Shown here: piece after piece, positions 1-10,400 of the stretch
Layout of the letters: each line of letters opens with the position of its first letter
How positions within the stretch are numbered: the stretch's first letter is position 1
Assembly (NCBI GenBank): GCA_012934845.2
Contig: WNNJ02002989.1
Location: 1-64,000 of the forward strand
From: Pomphorhynchus laevis
Lineage: Eukaryota > Acanthocephala > Palaeacanthocephala > Echinorhynchida > Pomphorhynchidae
DNA length: 64,000 nucleotides
Reading direction: 5' to 3'
Program-made: the position numbers and the translations under genes
The notes under the pieces: model-generated
Told to the model about the DNA's origin: nothing
Seen by the model: the letters and a program-made list of their open reading frames with translations, nothing else
The model's database searches: none

Positions 1-565
1 TTTCGAAAACAGCTATTAAAAAGTTTCGCAATCGTTAAAAATTGTTTTATTAAGCATAAATAGAATATAGCCGTTTAAAAGAAGATCAAATTAGGTGTCG
101 CGAAATCCTAAAGGTCGCTTTTAGTTTTGCTTCCTTTTCAAAAATCACGACTTTGTTCTTATTTTCAAGCTAAATGAGTTGTCGATATATATATATATAT
201 TTATGATCTAAAATAAAATATTTCATTCAACACAATTTCGTTCTACTGAGTTATGACTGTATTCTGTATATTACAATAAATGTTTTGCTATTTAGTTTCT
301 TTCGATAATCTATAGTAATTCATTTTATTTAGAATTAATTTGTCGAATCAAATCTACCGTAAAATCTTTTATTTTCATTTTTTCATTCGCATTTTGTCAT
401 TTAAAATAGTTAGTTTTAATATTTAAATTGATTGGGTTATGCTAAATCCCAAAGTAGTAAATCGCCTTTAGTTTATCTTCAGTTACAAACGGGCTTTCGC
501 TTCCTCGACACAAAAAATCAACCAAGACCGACTACCGTGTAAATAAAATGTGTCAAGTATTCATT
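1..565. other. A+T-rich flank, no gene seen
   Basis: No reading frame or repeat family is recognised. The only distinct feature is a short (AT)n run near 187-202. The PLE 3' terminal motif begins at about 566. Confidence 0.5.
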
Positions 566-779
566 TGAATAAATTAAATCAGCTAACTGAGTCTACGTAT
601 TTAATATAATTATAAAATAAACAAAACATAATAATGCTAAATCAAAATTTAATAATTAAATAATAAAATTAATAATTGTTTTTAGATTTTCTATAATTTA
701 AATCAAGTTAAAAAAAAAAATGAAATTTAAAATAAACGTCATTTTTATGAATTGACTAATAAATAACAGACGTTGTATC

Positions 780-920
780 AGAATAAGAATTAGAGGTCAT
801 CAGGAGGAACTGCTATGCTATCAGGTTTCGGCCCCTAACTCCTCTACCCAACATAGCAGCGGGGCCAAATACATGCTAATGATGTATTTCCTCTGAAATA
901 ACTATCTAGTATCTTATTCT
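780..920 (-). ncRNA. structured PLE terminal block, hammerhead-like (copy A)
   Basis: Read on the minus strand, the block is closed by AGAATAAGA/TCTTATTCT. Inside, AGAGG next to AAATACATC pairs with CCTCT next to CTGATGA. A central arm pairs GGCCCC with GGGGCC, and CTGCTATG pairs with CATAGCAG. GAAA, a UH cleavage-type triplet and CTGATGA are the conserved parts of a hammerhead ribozyme, here in the order stem II, GAAA, triplet, stem I, CTGATGA. Hammerheads are known in PLE terminal repeats. Activity is not shown, and the extra C after CTGATGA is unusual. Confidence 0.45.
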
Positions 921-933
921 AATACAAAGTATA

Positions 934-3201
934 TTATTTATTATCCATCCATAAAAATTTGCCACTTAAGAGTTTAAATTTATTCTTTATATTATTGTGT
1001 TGATTTATATATTTTACTATTTTCTGCTTGATGTTATTTTTATAGTAACCTAGTTTAAAATATGTATCTATTAAATTATTTAAATGATTTTGAAGAAAGC
1101 CAATATCATTACATATTGTTGCAATTCTTAAAATTTCATTATTTAATGTATTATATTTTATATTATATGGTATGCATGAATGCTCATGCAAAAATATGTT
1201 TCTTGTAAATTTAAATATGTCATCTTTACGATATAAATTAATAGTAGTTTTAGTTAATGTTAATTTAATGTTCATATCTAGATATACACCTTCTTTATCA
1301 TTAATATTGGTTTTGTTAAGAATAAGGCTTTCTGGATAAATGTGCTCACTAATTGAATAAAAATTATTAGAATTAAATACACATATATCATCAATGTATC
1401 GAAACATATATTTCATATATTTATATTGTTTAGATTTAGTTTTTACACAGTTATGAACAAATTCATATTCTATAAAGCTTAAAAACAAGTCAGCTATAAT
1501 TGGGCTACTATTACCACCCATTGGAACACCTTTTACTTGTCTAAATATAGATGTCCCTACTTTTAAATAATTTTGATTTATCAAAATATTTAAGGATTCT
1601 ATTAATTCAATTTTATCCATATATTTATATTTATTTGATGGTTTAATTTTTGTTAGATAGGCGTTATAATTATTATAACATATATATGTATATCTTTTTC
1701 CGAATATAAGATTAATTAATTTTACTAACGCTTCTTTAATATCTACTAAACCTAGATTTGTATAAAGAGTACTAAAATCGTATGTATTTATATTTTGAAA
1801 ATTTATTCCTTTTGTCTGTTCTAAAAATTCTTTTGTAGAATTAATACTGAAATAGTGTTTTATACCAGTATTAATTTCGATTACCTTGCAATATTTTTTA
1901 AAATGTGCTTTAATTACTTTAAGTATTTTATTCATATATACAGAAAGTGGTTTTAATGTACATTTAAACTCACTACATATGAACCTAGGTTTTATTGGAT
2001 TCTTATGTAATTTTGGATTCCAATATAATATAGGTATAGTTTTATTATCTAATTCAACCTTTATACCCTTGTTATCCATTATAGAACAGTGACTTGTAAT
2101 CATTGTTTCTAAACTTAACTCACTACGTTCATATGTTGAATTTACATTCAAATCATTAGAATTAACCTCTTTCACTAGTATTTCATAATAAAGCTTTTTG
2201 CATATGAAGACAAAGTTATTACTAGCTTTATCAATAGTTGTTATTATATAGTTATCCTTTAATTTAGTAAGTTCTTTATACATATCTTTATTAATTTTAT
2301 CTTTCCTTTTATAATTGTTTGTTATTTTCATTTTATTTTTAATTTTATCAAATATATAATCTTTCCAAATTTTTATCTTAGATATATTCGAGCTTTCACT
2401 ATTAATCAGCTTACTAAAGTAATCATTTAAGTTATTATATAACGAACTGTAAATTTTATTTTTGTCGTTGTTGTTATTTAATCTATATTTATACCCTTTT
2501 GATAGCAGCTTTCTTAATTCACAATTTTCAATTAATTCTAGATTATGGGTACATATATGTTCATTTATTTTATCAAAACTAAGACTTTTACAATTGCATT
2601 CTGTTTCCATTATGTTTCTAATATTATCGTTACAAATTGATTTTAATTCTTTATTATAATTAAAAAATTTTCGTCCTAATGGTGGTAGGAGTTTATACCT
2701 TATTTTAGGAATATATTTACTTAAATCTGACCCTATTATTTCTTTACTTTTAGAATTATTTAAAAGTCCGGCTATATTTATGTTATCTATACATTTATTA
2801 ATGAAGTTTATGGTTAATGTATATTTTCTATTGTTATTATTAACATTTATTGTACGATTATAGTATTTTGTATTACAATAACTGTCTATTATACAACTTA
2901 GCCTATCATAGTCGTTAATTAATTTTTGATTTATTGAACATATGATATCTTTAGAAAAACTTCTTATATTTACATAAAGATCTTTTAGCTTATTATCACT
3001 TAAAAGTTGTTTTAACATTTCTAATTGTTCATTTATATACATATCTTTTTTAATATTTTTAACTCTATTTTTCCTATTCCTTTTATCACCATGACTTCTT
3101 GGTTTGCGTTTAACTGGATTATTATAATATAGTTGTTTATTATGTATTATACTACTTCTGCCAATTCCTTGTACCACGTCATTCAATCCTAATGGGTACA
3201 T
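934..3201 (-). CDS. Penelope-like reverse transcriptase (755 aa)
   Basis: This is an RT of the Penelope/telomerase-related type. Visible motifs are WNPKLHKNP with PRFIC (about residue 392-405), DFSTLYTN (about 475, first catalytic Asp), GVPMGGNSSPIIADLFL (about 558), RYIDD (about 600, catalytic Asp pair), YLDMNIKL and YRKDD followed by FLHEHSCIP (the RT thumb side). The N-terminal third is Lys/Asn-rich. The protein stops soon after the RT at WMDNK, so there is no C-terminal GIY-YIG as in classical Penelope. The first residues (MYPLGLND) look like the tail of the nuclease domain, and the codons just upstream in this frame read EDFWIKTLNS, also nuclease-like. The true protein start therefore lies further upstream. 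Lys/Asn/Ile codon use matches the A+T-rich genome. Confidence 0.9.
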   Translation of the reverse strand: MYPLGLNDVVQGIGRSSIIHNKQLYYNNPVKRKPRSHGDKRNRKNRVKNIKKDMYINEQLEMLKQLLSDNKLKDLYVNIRSFSKDIICSINQKLINDYDRLSCIIDSYCNTKYYNRTINVNNNNRKYTLTINFINKCIDNINIAGLLNNSKSKEIIGSDLSKYIPKIRYKLLPPLGRKFFNYNKELKSICNDNIRNIMETECNCKSLSFDKINEHICTHNLELIENCELRKLLSKGYKYRLNNNNDKNKIYSSLYNNLNDYFSKLINSESSNISKIKIWKDYIFDKIKNKMKITNNYKRKDKINKDMYKELTKLKDNYIITTIDKASNNFVFICKKLYYEILVKEVNSNDLNVNSTYERSELSLETMITSHCSIMDNKGIKVELDNKTIPILYWNPKLHKNPIKPRFICSEFKCTLKPLSVYMNKILKVIKAHFKKYCKVIEINTGIKHYFSINSTKEFLEQTKGINFQNINTYDFSTLYTNLGLVDIKEALVKLINLIFGKRYTYICYNNYNAYLTKIKPSNKYKYMDKIELIESLNILINQNYLKVGTSIFRQVKGVPMGGNSSPIIADLFLSFIEYEFVHNCVKTKSKQYKYMKYMFRYIDDICVFNSNNFYSISEHIYPESLILNKTNINDKEGVYLDMNIKLTLTKTTINLYRKDDIFKFTRNIFLHEHSCIPYNIKYNTLNNEILRIATICNDIGFLQNHLNNLIDTYFKLGYYKNNIKQKIVKYINQHNNIKNKFKLLSGKFLWMDNK

Positions 3202-3214
3202 GGAATTAAGCGTT

Positions 3215-3600
3215 TTAATCCAAAAATCTTCTTTTTCTAAGTTTTTGATTTAATATTAAAATGTTTTCTTCGATAATATGTTCTAAAATAAATAATTTAC
3301 AGTTTTTAATATCATGTCCTATTAATCTCATATGTTTATGAAATATAGTTTGACTATTATGCTGTATATTATATATGTGTTGCCTAAACCTAGTTTTTAA
3401 CATTGATATGATTTTCCTATATATTGCAATCCATATGTACATTGTATAAGATACACTACACCTGCGGTATTGCTGTTACAATTATTATCAATATTTAATG
3501 AAAAACATTTGTTTATAGTGTTACTTACAATACAATTATTATTTAAAACATCACAAACTATACAATTTTTTTGTTACATTTGAAAGATCTAAAATTGAAA
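3215..3600 (-). CDS. GIY-YIG endonuclease segment of the Penelope-like element (N-terminal, broken)
   Basis: The minus strand just upstream of the RT frame encodes a Cys-rich linker (CIVCDVLNN), then VVYLIQCTYGLQYIGK, then TRFRQHIYNIQHNSQ and EDFWIKTLNSMYPLGLN. This is the PLE GIY-YIG layout: GIY-like VYLI, YIG, an R-x3-H helix, the catalytic Glu in a late helix and the P-GLN end. Placed before the RT, it should make the target nick for insertion. The pieces lie in different frames in this copy, and the part from 3,442 to 3,215 is open alone. A Cys-rich knuckle in front of the nuclease is usual in this family. Confidence 0.75.
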
Positions 3601-3620
3601 TCATTAGTACTTACGTATTT

Positions 3621-4071
3621 TTCCAGTCTGGTTGAGTACATGTAACTTTTAAGTCATAATTTTTAACGTTGCTTTTTCGGTGTCGCCACCTAGTTTAGTT
3701 GACTCAGACTAAACTTACAACGGGCCATCCAGCAGCATCTGACAGGGGGCTGCCCTGCTTAAGGCGGTTGCAGGCTGGAACAATATCTATAAAGATCTAC
3801 CACCTTCACTCCACGCGCTACGCGACCTAGCTATTGGTCATTACCTGGTCTCTTAAACGTGATCACGTGAAGCAGTTTACATTTTAAAGTGTAAACACCT
3901 TGGGATGCAAACTTCTCCCTTTTTTAAAATTAATAATTCATCAAGCTTGTTTGAAAATAAGAAAAAATAATAGTAAAGTCGTAACCAATAATACATAGTT
4001 TCAGTATTTCTGACAGAGGTCATATTACCGGGAAAACAAAGTCCACATGTCAATAATAACATGTCAGTAGA
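3621..4071. other. spacer with a G+C-richer hairpin-prone patch
   Basis: About 3,690-3,830 is clearly richer in G+C than its surroundings. Read on the minus strand it contains GCAGCCCCCTGTCAGATG, which resembles GCAGCCCCCTACTGATGA of the repeat at 13.5-13.77 kb. It is probably a diverged relative of that short repeat. No coding signal is seen. Confidence 0.35.
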
Positions 4072-4140
4072 ACAAATTAAATCAGCTAACTGAGTATACG
4101 TATTTAATATAATTATAAAATAAACAAAACATAATAATGC
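4072..4140 (-). repeat. PLE 3' terminal fragment
   Basis: This carries AAATCAGCTAACTGAG and the following stretch into AAACATAATAATGCTAA, as at the 3' end of copy 1 (566-650) and of the 30.6-kb copy. It is isolated from any PLE coding sequence. Confidence 0.7.
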
Positions 4141-4330
4141 TAATTATTATGCTAATATTTATTGCTAATATTTAATGCTAATATTTATTTACTTAAATGA
4201 TAATATTTATTTACTTAAATATTTATTTACTTAATATTTATTTACTTAAATTTACTTACTTATTTACTTTATTGCTAATATTTAATGCTAATATTTATTT
4301 ACTTAAATGAAATGTTAGGTATTTATTTGA
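4141..4330. repeat. irregular A+T tandem repeat
   Basis: Repeated blocks of the form AATATTTATTTACTTAAA and TTGCTAATATTTAATGC alternate through this stretch. It looks like low-complexity expansion beside the PLE terminus. Confidence 0.6.
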
Positions 4331-4439
4331 TAAATGATTATGTATAGAGGATTGATATGTAATAAATCATTTTATTTACTATCTACACAAGTTTACATTT
4401 AAATTTAAATATAAAATTAATTTAAATTATTAAGCGAAA

Positions 4440-4885
4440 AAAACTTACGGATGGATAATAAATAATATACTTTGAATTAGAATAAGATATACTATATAAT
4501 CAGATTTCATCAGATGAAATACGTCATTAGCATGTACTTGGCCCCGCTGCTATGTTGGGTCGAGGAATAGCGGCCGAAACATGTTAATATGATGACATCT
4601 AATCCTTATTCTCATATGTCTGTTATTTATTAGTCAATTCAAAAATTGACTTCTATTTTAAATTTAAATTTAAATTTTGACTTTGAATTAAAATTTTCAT
4701 TTGAGTATGGTGGATTATAATGCATATTGCTGAAGTCTATAATAACTGGACATATTGCTGGACTCAAGTCTGAGTCCTTGAGTCTATAATAACTTTTTAC
4801 CAATTTGCATAATTATTTATAATTATTATTTAATTTATCAATAATATAAAATACGTAGATTCAGTTATATGATCTGATATAGTAT
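4440..4885 (+). mobile_element. PLE terminal fragment with structured block (copy B)
   Basis: It begins with the end of the RT frame (GGATGGATAATAAATAATAT). The structured block follows at 4,479-4,612, then the 3' terminus AATACGTAGATTCAGTTAT at about 4,850. In this copy the stems are AGATG/CATCT, ATTAGCATGT/ACATGTTAAT and GGCC/GGCC. Orientation is opposite to copy 1. Confidence 0.75.
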
Positions 4886-5023
4886 ATACTACTATCAACC
4901 CGCACTTTATACCACATGGCATGTGCCAATATAAATGACTGTTGCAGTAATATATTAATTTGTCAATTAATATTTTAAGATGGCACAGCATGTAATATTT
5001 TGTGATCAAATGTATTTAGCAAC
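4886..5023. other. short spacer downstream of UQCC2
   Basis: This lies between the PLE fragment and the UQCC2 stop codon and should contain the gene's 3' UTR. No clear polyadenylation signal was picked out. Confidence 0.3.
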
Positions 5024-5359
5024 TCAGAAGAACTTTCGAGTTTTAGACTTTGTGTTTAATTTCTTCAAAACATCTTCCGACAAAAGATAACGGCAATGTT
5101 CCTGAGCTATTCCACTTACGCCAATATTAAATTTTGGTGGATACTGATTTTTGAACGTGTTACTTCCAAGAGCTTCCAGTGATGTTTTACATTCTTGCCA
5201 GTGCTTACTATCTACAACGCTATCCTCACCTTTATCAAATGTTTTTACAAAATTTCTTCTTAATAATTCATCCAAATCTCTTCCTGGTTTCGATTTGTCC
5301 AGTGGAATCATCTTCAGCGCAACAATCATTTCCCTATATAATTTCCCAGCGACTTGCAT
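5024..5359 (-). CDS. UQCC2: UQCC2 / mitochondrial nucleoid factor 1, complex III assembly factor (111 aa)
   Basis: UQCC2 (yeast Cbp6) works in the mitochondrial matrix with UQCC1/Cbp3, helping cytochrome b to be made and placed into respiratory complex III. The similarity to animal UQCC2 runs along the whole protein. LYREMIVALKMIPLDKSKPGRDL matches the [22 protein letters not shown] region; then LLRRNFVKTFDKGED, SLEALGSNTFKNQYP (family: SLARLHSNYYKHKYP), then SGIAQEHCRYLLSED and VLKKL. The coding part is one exon. The start is the ATG at 5,359, matching the family's short N-terminus. TTTACAG lies directly before that ATG, so a 5' UTR intron or a trans-splice acceptor is likely. Length is close to the human protein, with a shorter C-terminal tail. 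It lies 2.0 kb downstream of HYOU1 on the same strand. Confidence 0.88.
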   Translation of the reverse strand: MQVAGKLYREMIVALKMIPLDKSKPGRDLDELLRRNFVKTFDKGEDSVVDSKHWQECKTSLEALGSNTFKNQYPPKFNIGVSGIAQEHCRYLLSEDVLKKLNTKSKTRKFF

Positions 5360-5477
5360 CTGTAAAGTTAATTTCGTTTATATTTTTTATATAAATATTT
5401 TTAAAATCATATAATATGATTTTTAAATCATATGATATAAATAATAGCTAATATTTAGGCGAAATAGCACAATGTAT

Positions 5478-6240
5478 TCTGATTTTTATGCTTAAAAGTA
5501 TGCAAATACATCAACTGTAAATGAGCTCTTTAAATATATTAGATAACTGAGTCTACGTATTTTATACTTATATAAATTAAAATAAAGATATAAATAAAAA
5601 TAAAGATAAATAATAAATAATTATATAAGATTTTATAGAATTTATTATAATATCAAGTTAAAATAAAAAATTGAAATTTAAAATAAAAGTCAATTTTTAT
5701 GAATTGACTAATAAATAACATACGATATATTCGAATAAGGACTATAGGTCATCAGGAGAAACTGCTATGTTATCATGTTTCGGAATCTATTCCTCAACCC
5801 AACATAGCAGCATGGGCAAATACATGATAATGACGTATTTCCTCTGATAAAATTTGATTATCTAGTGTACCTTATTCCAATATAAAGAATATTGTTTATT
5901 ATTCATAAAATGATTTCACTTAATAGTTTAAATAAATTAATAATATTTTGTTGATGCATATTTCTACATTATAAGAAAAAGAAAAAAATCATCAAACTTG
6001 CTTGAGAATTAGCAGAAAAATTACTAATTAAATTGCTACTTTAATTACAAAGTAGTAATTTAATTATTTAGTATTCAAATAATTAAATAATTAAATAATT
6101 ATTTAGTATTTAAATATTTAAATATCGAGTATTTAAATTGCTACATGACTTTGCAAACAATGTACTACAAATAAAAGTATATTTTAAGAGCTCATTTATA
6201 GTTGATGTATTTGGATATTTAATCATAAAAATCAGAAACT
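5478..6240. repeat. inverted repeat flanking a PLE fragment
   Basis: About 5,478-5,530 (TGATTTTTATGCTTAAAAGT through CAACTGTAAATGAGCTCTT) recurs in reverse complement at about 6,185-6,240 with a few changes. The PLE fragment at 5,530-5,960 lies between the arms. Confidence 0.6.
5530..5960 (-). mobile_element. PLE terminal fragment with structured block (copy C)
   Basis: This holds the 3' terminus (AACTGAGTCTACGTATT, about 5,544-5,560), the structured block (5,733-5,877) and the diverged last codons of the RT frame (to about 5,960). Stems seen: GAATAAGG/CCTTATTC, TTATCATGT/ACATGATAA and CTGCTATG/CATAGCAG. Relative to copies A and B the paired bases change together. Confidence 0.7.
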
Positions 6241-7390
6241 TTGCCCATTAGAAACAAAGTTATGTATATTAAACAAAGAAATTAAAATAATCATTTGAGA
6301 TTATAAAATGAATTCGTGTAACAGAAACAATATGCAATATTGTAACGCAATCAGGTTCATTTCACTTTTTATATGTTTGATGTTACATTTTGCATACAAA
6401 CGTATTGACTATTTTTTTCTTTATGTAATTATTAATTCTTAATTATTTAATTTTTATTATTTATTTGAAGTTTATTTGGCATTATTTCTAATTATAAATA
6501 GAATTAGCATAAACTAGAATGTATTTTACTATCCACATTCACAAGAATTAGTAAAATATGCAAATATCATCAATATACAAACACAAATATCAAATATTGT
6601 ACTAATACGAAAAAATATTATACTTAGGAGCGAGAACAAATACATAATACATGCATTTCCTCTATTTAAAAAATTAAATCCATATGTAGCAGCAGGTCAA
6701 ATACTTAATTCAAGAATTTCTTCATTTAATAAAATTGAATTAAATTTTGTATACATTTGTAGTCTACAAAGCCTAAGTATACAGCAACTATCACCTTTTA
6801 GCACATCTTACTTATCTAAAAATCGAAGTTCAAATTTTACATCGAAGTTCAAATTTTAATTTTAATCACCTTCAATTGTATTGAAAATAAGGAACATAAT
6901 AATTACATATTCTATATGTATAAATTCGCCGTTATATTAAAATTTATATAATTTAAATATCTTGATTTATTTACTTTATTCCAAATATTCTTTAAAAATA
7001 GAAGATTTTGAGTTGCAAATATTGTTGGATGTCGAAAGAGAGCAATAATGCAACTGAGTTGAGTGAATTTTAGCTAAAAGACCAAGAAATATCGTTTAAG
7101 CAATTATTTGCGAGCGTTAAGCTGCTGAGAATTTCGAATGCAAAGGTCGTACAAAGAGTTCTTTGTTATGATATATGAAAGTACGGATTCTAGCACGGAT
7201 TTTAAAAAGTTAAAAAGCACCTTCTTTAAATTTAATATACGAGAGCTAACAATTTAGAAACAACAAGAGATACAATTAGAAATATTTTTTTTTATTTCGA
7301 AGTCAAGTTGGATCAGACGGTTGTAAAACGAAACATAAAACATTTAAAACTGGAATGAAGATTGAGCGAGGCCATTATACTATGATTTTG
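6241..7390. other. A+T-rich spacer between HYOU1 and UQCC2
   Basis: No conserved reading frame is seen. It should include the HYOU1 3' UTR and possibly the UQCC2 promoter. Short poly(A/T) and TATTTAA-type repeats are common. Confidence 0.4.
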
Positions 7391-7458
7391 TTATAATTCA
7401 TCACGGGATGTTGATGCATTTATTGTCTGATTTGAATCCAAAGTTGTGGTTATGTTTG
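7391..7458 (-). CDS. HYOU1: HYOU1 exon 20: RDEL ER-retention tail
   Basis: After CTTTCTTTAG it encodes TTLDSNQTINASTSRDEL and a TAA stop. RDEL is a KDEL-type retention signal; vertebrate HYOU1 ends NDEL. The 46-nt intron that reaches it matches the other short introns of the gene. Confidence 0.88.
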
Positions 7459-10400
7459 CTAAAGAAAGAAAGTTGCTAAAGCAAACGCAATCAATGAAAA
7501 ATACTTGGCATGTACTGTGATATTGATTCAACTGGTGGAAAGGTTTCGAATACGGTATTGTTAGATGTCTTATTGATGATATTCTCAAAAGTTTTAGAAG
7601 TATTCAAATTTCGAGGGTAAATAAAATATCGAATTTTACGATTAAGATATTCAAGTTCTCTTGCTAATTTTCCGGATCTCCCATCAATCTCTTCTGGTAC
7701 AAGAACCGGATCATCAGTTAAGGACAACTTGCTCTGATTTTGAGTTATTTCATCAAGCCATAGCTAAAACATCAAAAAATTTGTGATAAAAATTTTCAAC
7801 ACAAATTAATATCCATCCATTGCTGGATTAAACAATAATTTTAACAAAAAAATTAATCAATAATTTTAATTACTAAAGTTAATTCAATTAAATAAGTAAT
7901 AATTAATAAATTTAAAATTTATTAAAATTATGAAAATTATGAATATTATTAAAAATACATAAGAAATAACATTGAAATAAATATATTGAAATTTGACTCT
8001 ATTAACACAATCGTTATATGGCTATAAAATGCCTACTTTTATAAAACATTTAAAAACGTCAACTTAATAATATATTCTAATAACGTTTAATATCTTAATG
8101 CATTAATTATCTTTCCTTCTTTAAATGAAGGAAAGCTGATATTTAATTATTCAATTAAATAGCAACAATTTCTTGACAAGAAAAAAAACAAAAATATTAT
8201 GTTATGTAAATAATAACATAACATGATGTCCTAATATTATAATATCCTAATATTATATTATAATATTATGTTATGGCCATGTTATGACCATAACATGCCT
8301 ACTTTCATAAAACATTTAAAGACGTTAACTTAATATAAACTCAATTATAGTGAAATAATTATAGGTAAATAATCCTAATAACGATTAATATCTTAATAAT
8401 TTAATCATCTTTCCTTTTTAAAATGAAAAAGGAAAGGTGATTTTTAATTTTTATTTATAAAATATTTGAATGATAATTAAAATTAATAACAAAATTGAAA
8501 TCTAATAAATAAAATCTATAAAAATTAAAACAAAGATGTCATGATACCGTAAACAAATCTAAAATACGCGTAAATTACAATCATTTAAAAATTATTGTTT
8601 TTTAACTGTTTATTAGATAAAATAATCGACTACTAATAATCGATAAAATAATCGTTCATTTAAAATAGATTAGACTTAAAAATGCATATATATTTGGGTA
8701 AGTTACAAAAATAACTCGATTGCTATTTTTTATTAATTAATAAGGGGTAAATGTTAATAAATAAATCAGCTTTTATGAAATTTCTAATAAATTCATAATT
8801 TTGTTTTTAAAATGATAAATTTATTAGAGAATATATTCATAATTAATTATTTATTAATAATTAATTGATTATTTGATTAATTGATACTTGTATATCGTTT
8901 TTATGTATAAAGAGAGAATAAATATATGAGTATATACTTTATCTAGTAGAATATAACTCTATTCTCAAAGGCTTTAGTGCTAAAAATTGACATTTACTTG
9001 TTGCAGATGAAGCATATTATCAGCACAGAAACGGGAAGCGTCATGTGCAAAAATGCAAGTACTGAAGAATTAATCTGAATGCATTAAGTGAAGGCTTTTC
9101 TTTGTCATAGTTTTGTTGAGCATCCTCATTGGTATTGCAGATTAAACTTTGCAAAATATATTGTTGATTATACTATCCTATCTAGTATATACTATATGTT
9201 GCAATATATACATAATATTAATGTAAATGTTAATAAATAAATCAGCTTTCATGTAATTTATAATAAATTCATATTTCAAATTTTTTGATTAATTGATTCT
9301 TGTATATCATTTATATGTATAAAGAGAGAATATATATGTATATATACTTATATATTCTTGTATATATAAGTATATATGTTGCATAGTAATAGTTCAAGAC
9401 GTTTAAACATCGAGATGAATATAAAAAGAAAATTATTATCAAAGACATAACATAAGGATTATTGAACTAGTCGAAATTTTGCGAACAATAATTTTATTTT
9501 TCTATTCATCTCGATGTCTAAATGCCTTCAACAATTAAAGAGTGCATCGAAGGTGTCATTGAACTATATAGTAATATGTAATATATAATAATATATGAAT
9601 GTTGATATACAATACGTAATTTTACAATACGGAATTTTAAAACACGTAAGGTTTGAAAATATAAATCATTTTTAAAACTCGCTTTAATTAAAACAATTAA
9701 AACGCACGATAATACAGTAATACTGGAAAATAATAGAATTATGGGAAATGTAAAAAATAAATCAATTTAAATTCAATTTAGAATCAATTTTAAAATCAAT
9801 TTTAAAAATCAATTTAAATCAATTAAAAGCGACACCAACCATAGTTTCATTTAGCATATTATCTAAATAATCGTACTCTGATTGTAACAGTGGTTTGTTT
9901 CGTGGAGTGGGTGGAATAGACTTCGATATATTTACAATTTCAGTCAGATTAACAGCTTGCTTTAAGAATCGCTTTGTGATATTAAAAATTTTGGATAGGT
10001 GTCGTAGACTGAGGTCAGACTGTCTATACTGAGTCATTCTGTGTACAATAGGATCAGTAAGCGATAGCAACTGAAGATACTTTGTGCGTAATAGCTAAAA
10101 ATATGTATTAAATATTATATTTTAAATAAATAAAATTAATTCATAGACGAAAATGAAATTGGAATTTTAAAGTGAAATTTCTTTTAATGATAAAAAATAT
10201 TAGATTGACCTTATCATTATCTACTAACATTATCATCACATGTATCGATTCTATTCTTGATAGAGCAGGACGCTACTAATCAGTCTGGGTGTATCTCATC
10301 AGCTGAGAACCCATAAAGCATTTCACGTTTTGACAATACCTGATAGGATAATCAATTTTGTAGTAATGAAATAATTCTGTACTGTTTTTGTAAGCATTTT

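Larger units (their letters stand above)
566..3620 (-). mobile_element. Penelope-like element, nearly full length (copy 1)
   Basis: The element reads on the minus strand. From its 5' side it has a GIY-YIG nuclease segment (about 3,590-3,215), a long reverse-transcriptase frame (3,201-934), then a structured terminal block (920-780) and a conserved terminus containing AACTGAGTCTACGTATT (about 575-600). The same terminus and block recur in the other copies, which defines the element ends. Penelope-like elements are retroelements whose RT is related to telomerase. Having GIY-YIG before RT is the permuted order of the Chlamys/Naiad clade. The RT frame is open for 755 codons but the nuclease part is read in more than one frame, so this copy is probably not fully active. 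The 3' half is about 99% identical to the copy at 30.6-32.55 kb, so the family moved recently. Confidence 0.9.

Noticed and set aside
1886-2659. Plus-strand hydrophobic frames opposite the PLE RT
   Set aside because: Shadows of a Lys/Asn/Ile-rich frame; Phe/Leu-rich reverse readings are expected.
934-3201. Host telomerase or group II intron RT
   Set aside because: Multiple dispersed copies with shared termini and PLE-specific motifs identify a mobile element.
3690-3830. tRNA or snRNA gene in the G+C-richer patch
   Set aside because: No A/B boxes or snRNA motifs; similarity to the 13.6-kb repeat is a better explanation.
3877-4062. Minus-strand 61-codon frame
   Set aside because: No homology, low-complexity neighbours and no splice or promoter context.
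7491-7504. Stop right after exon 19 as the end of HYOU1
   Set aside because: A 46-nt intron with good sites leads to RDEL, the expected class of HYOU1 C-terminus, and restores the overall frame.
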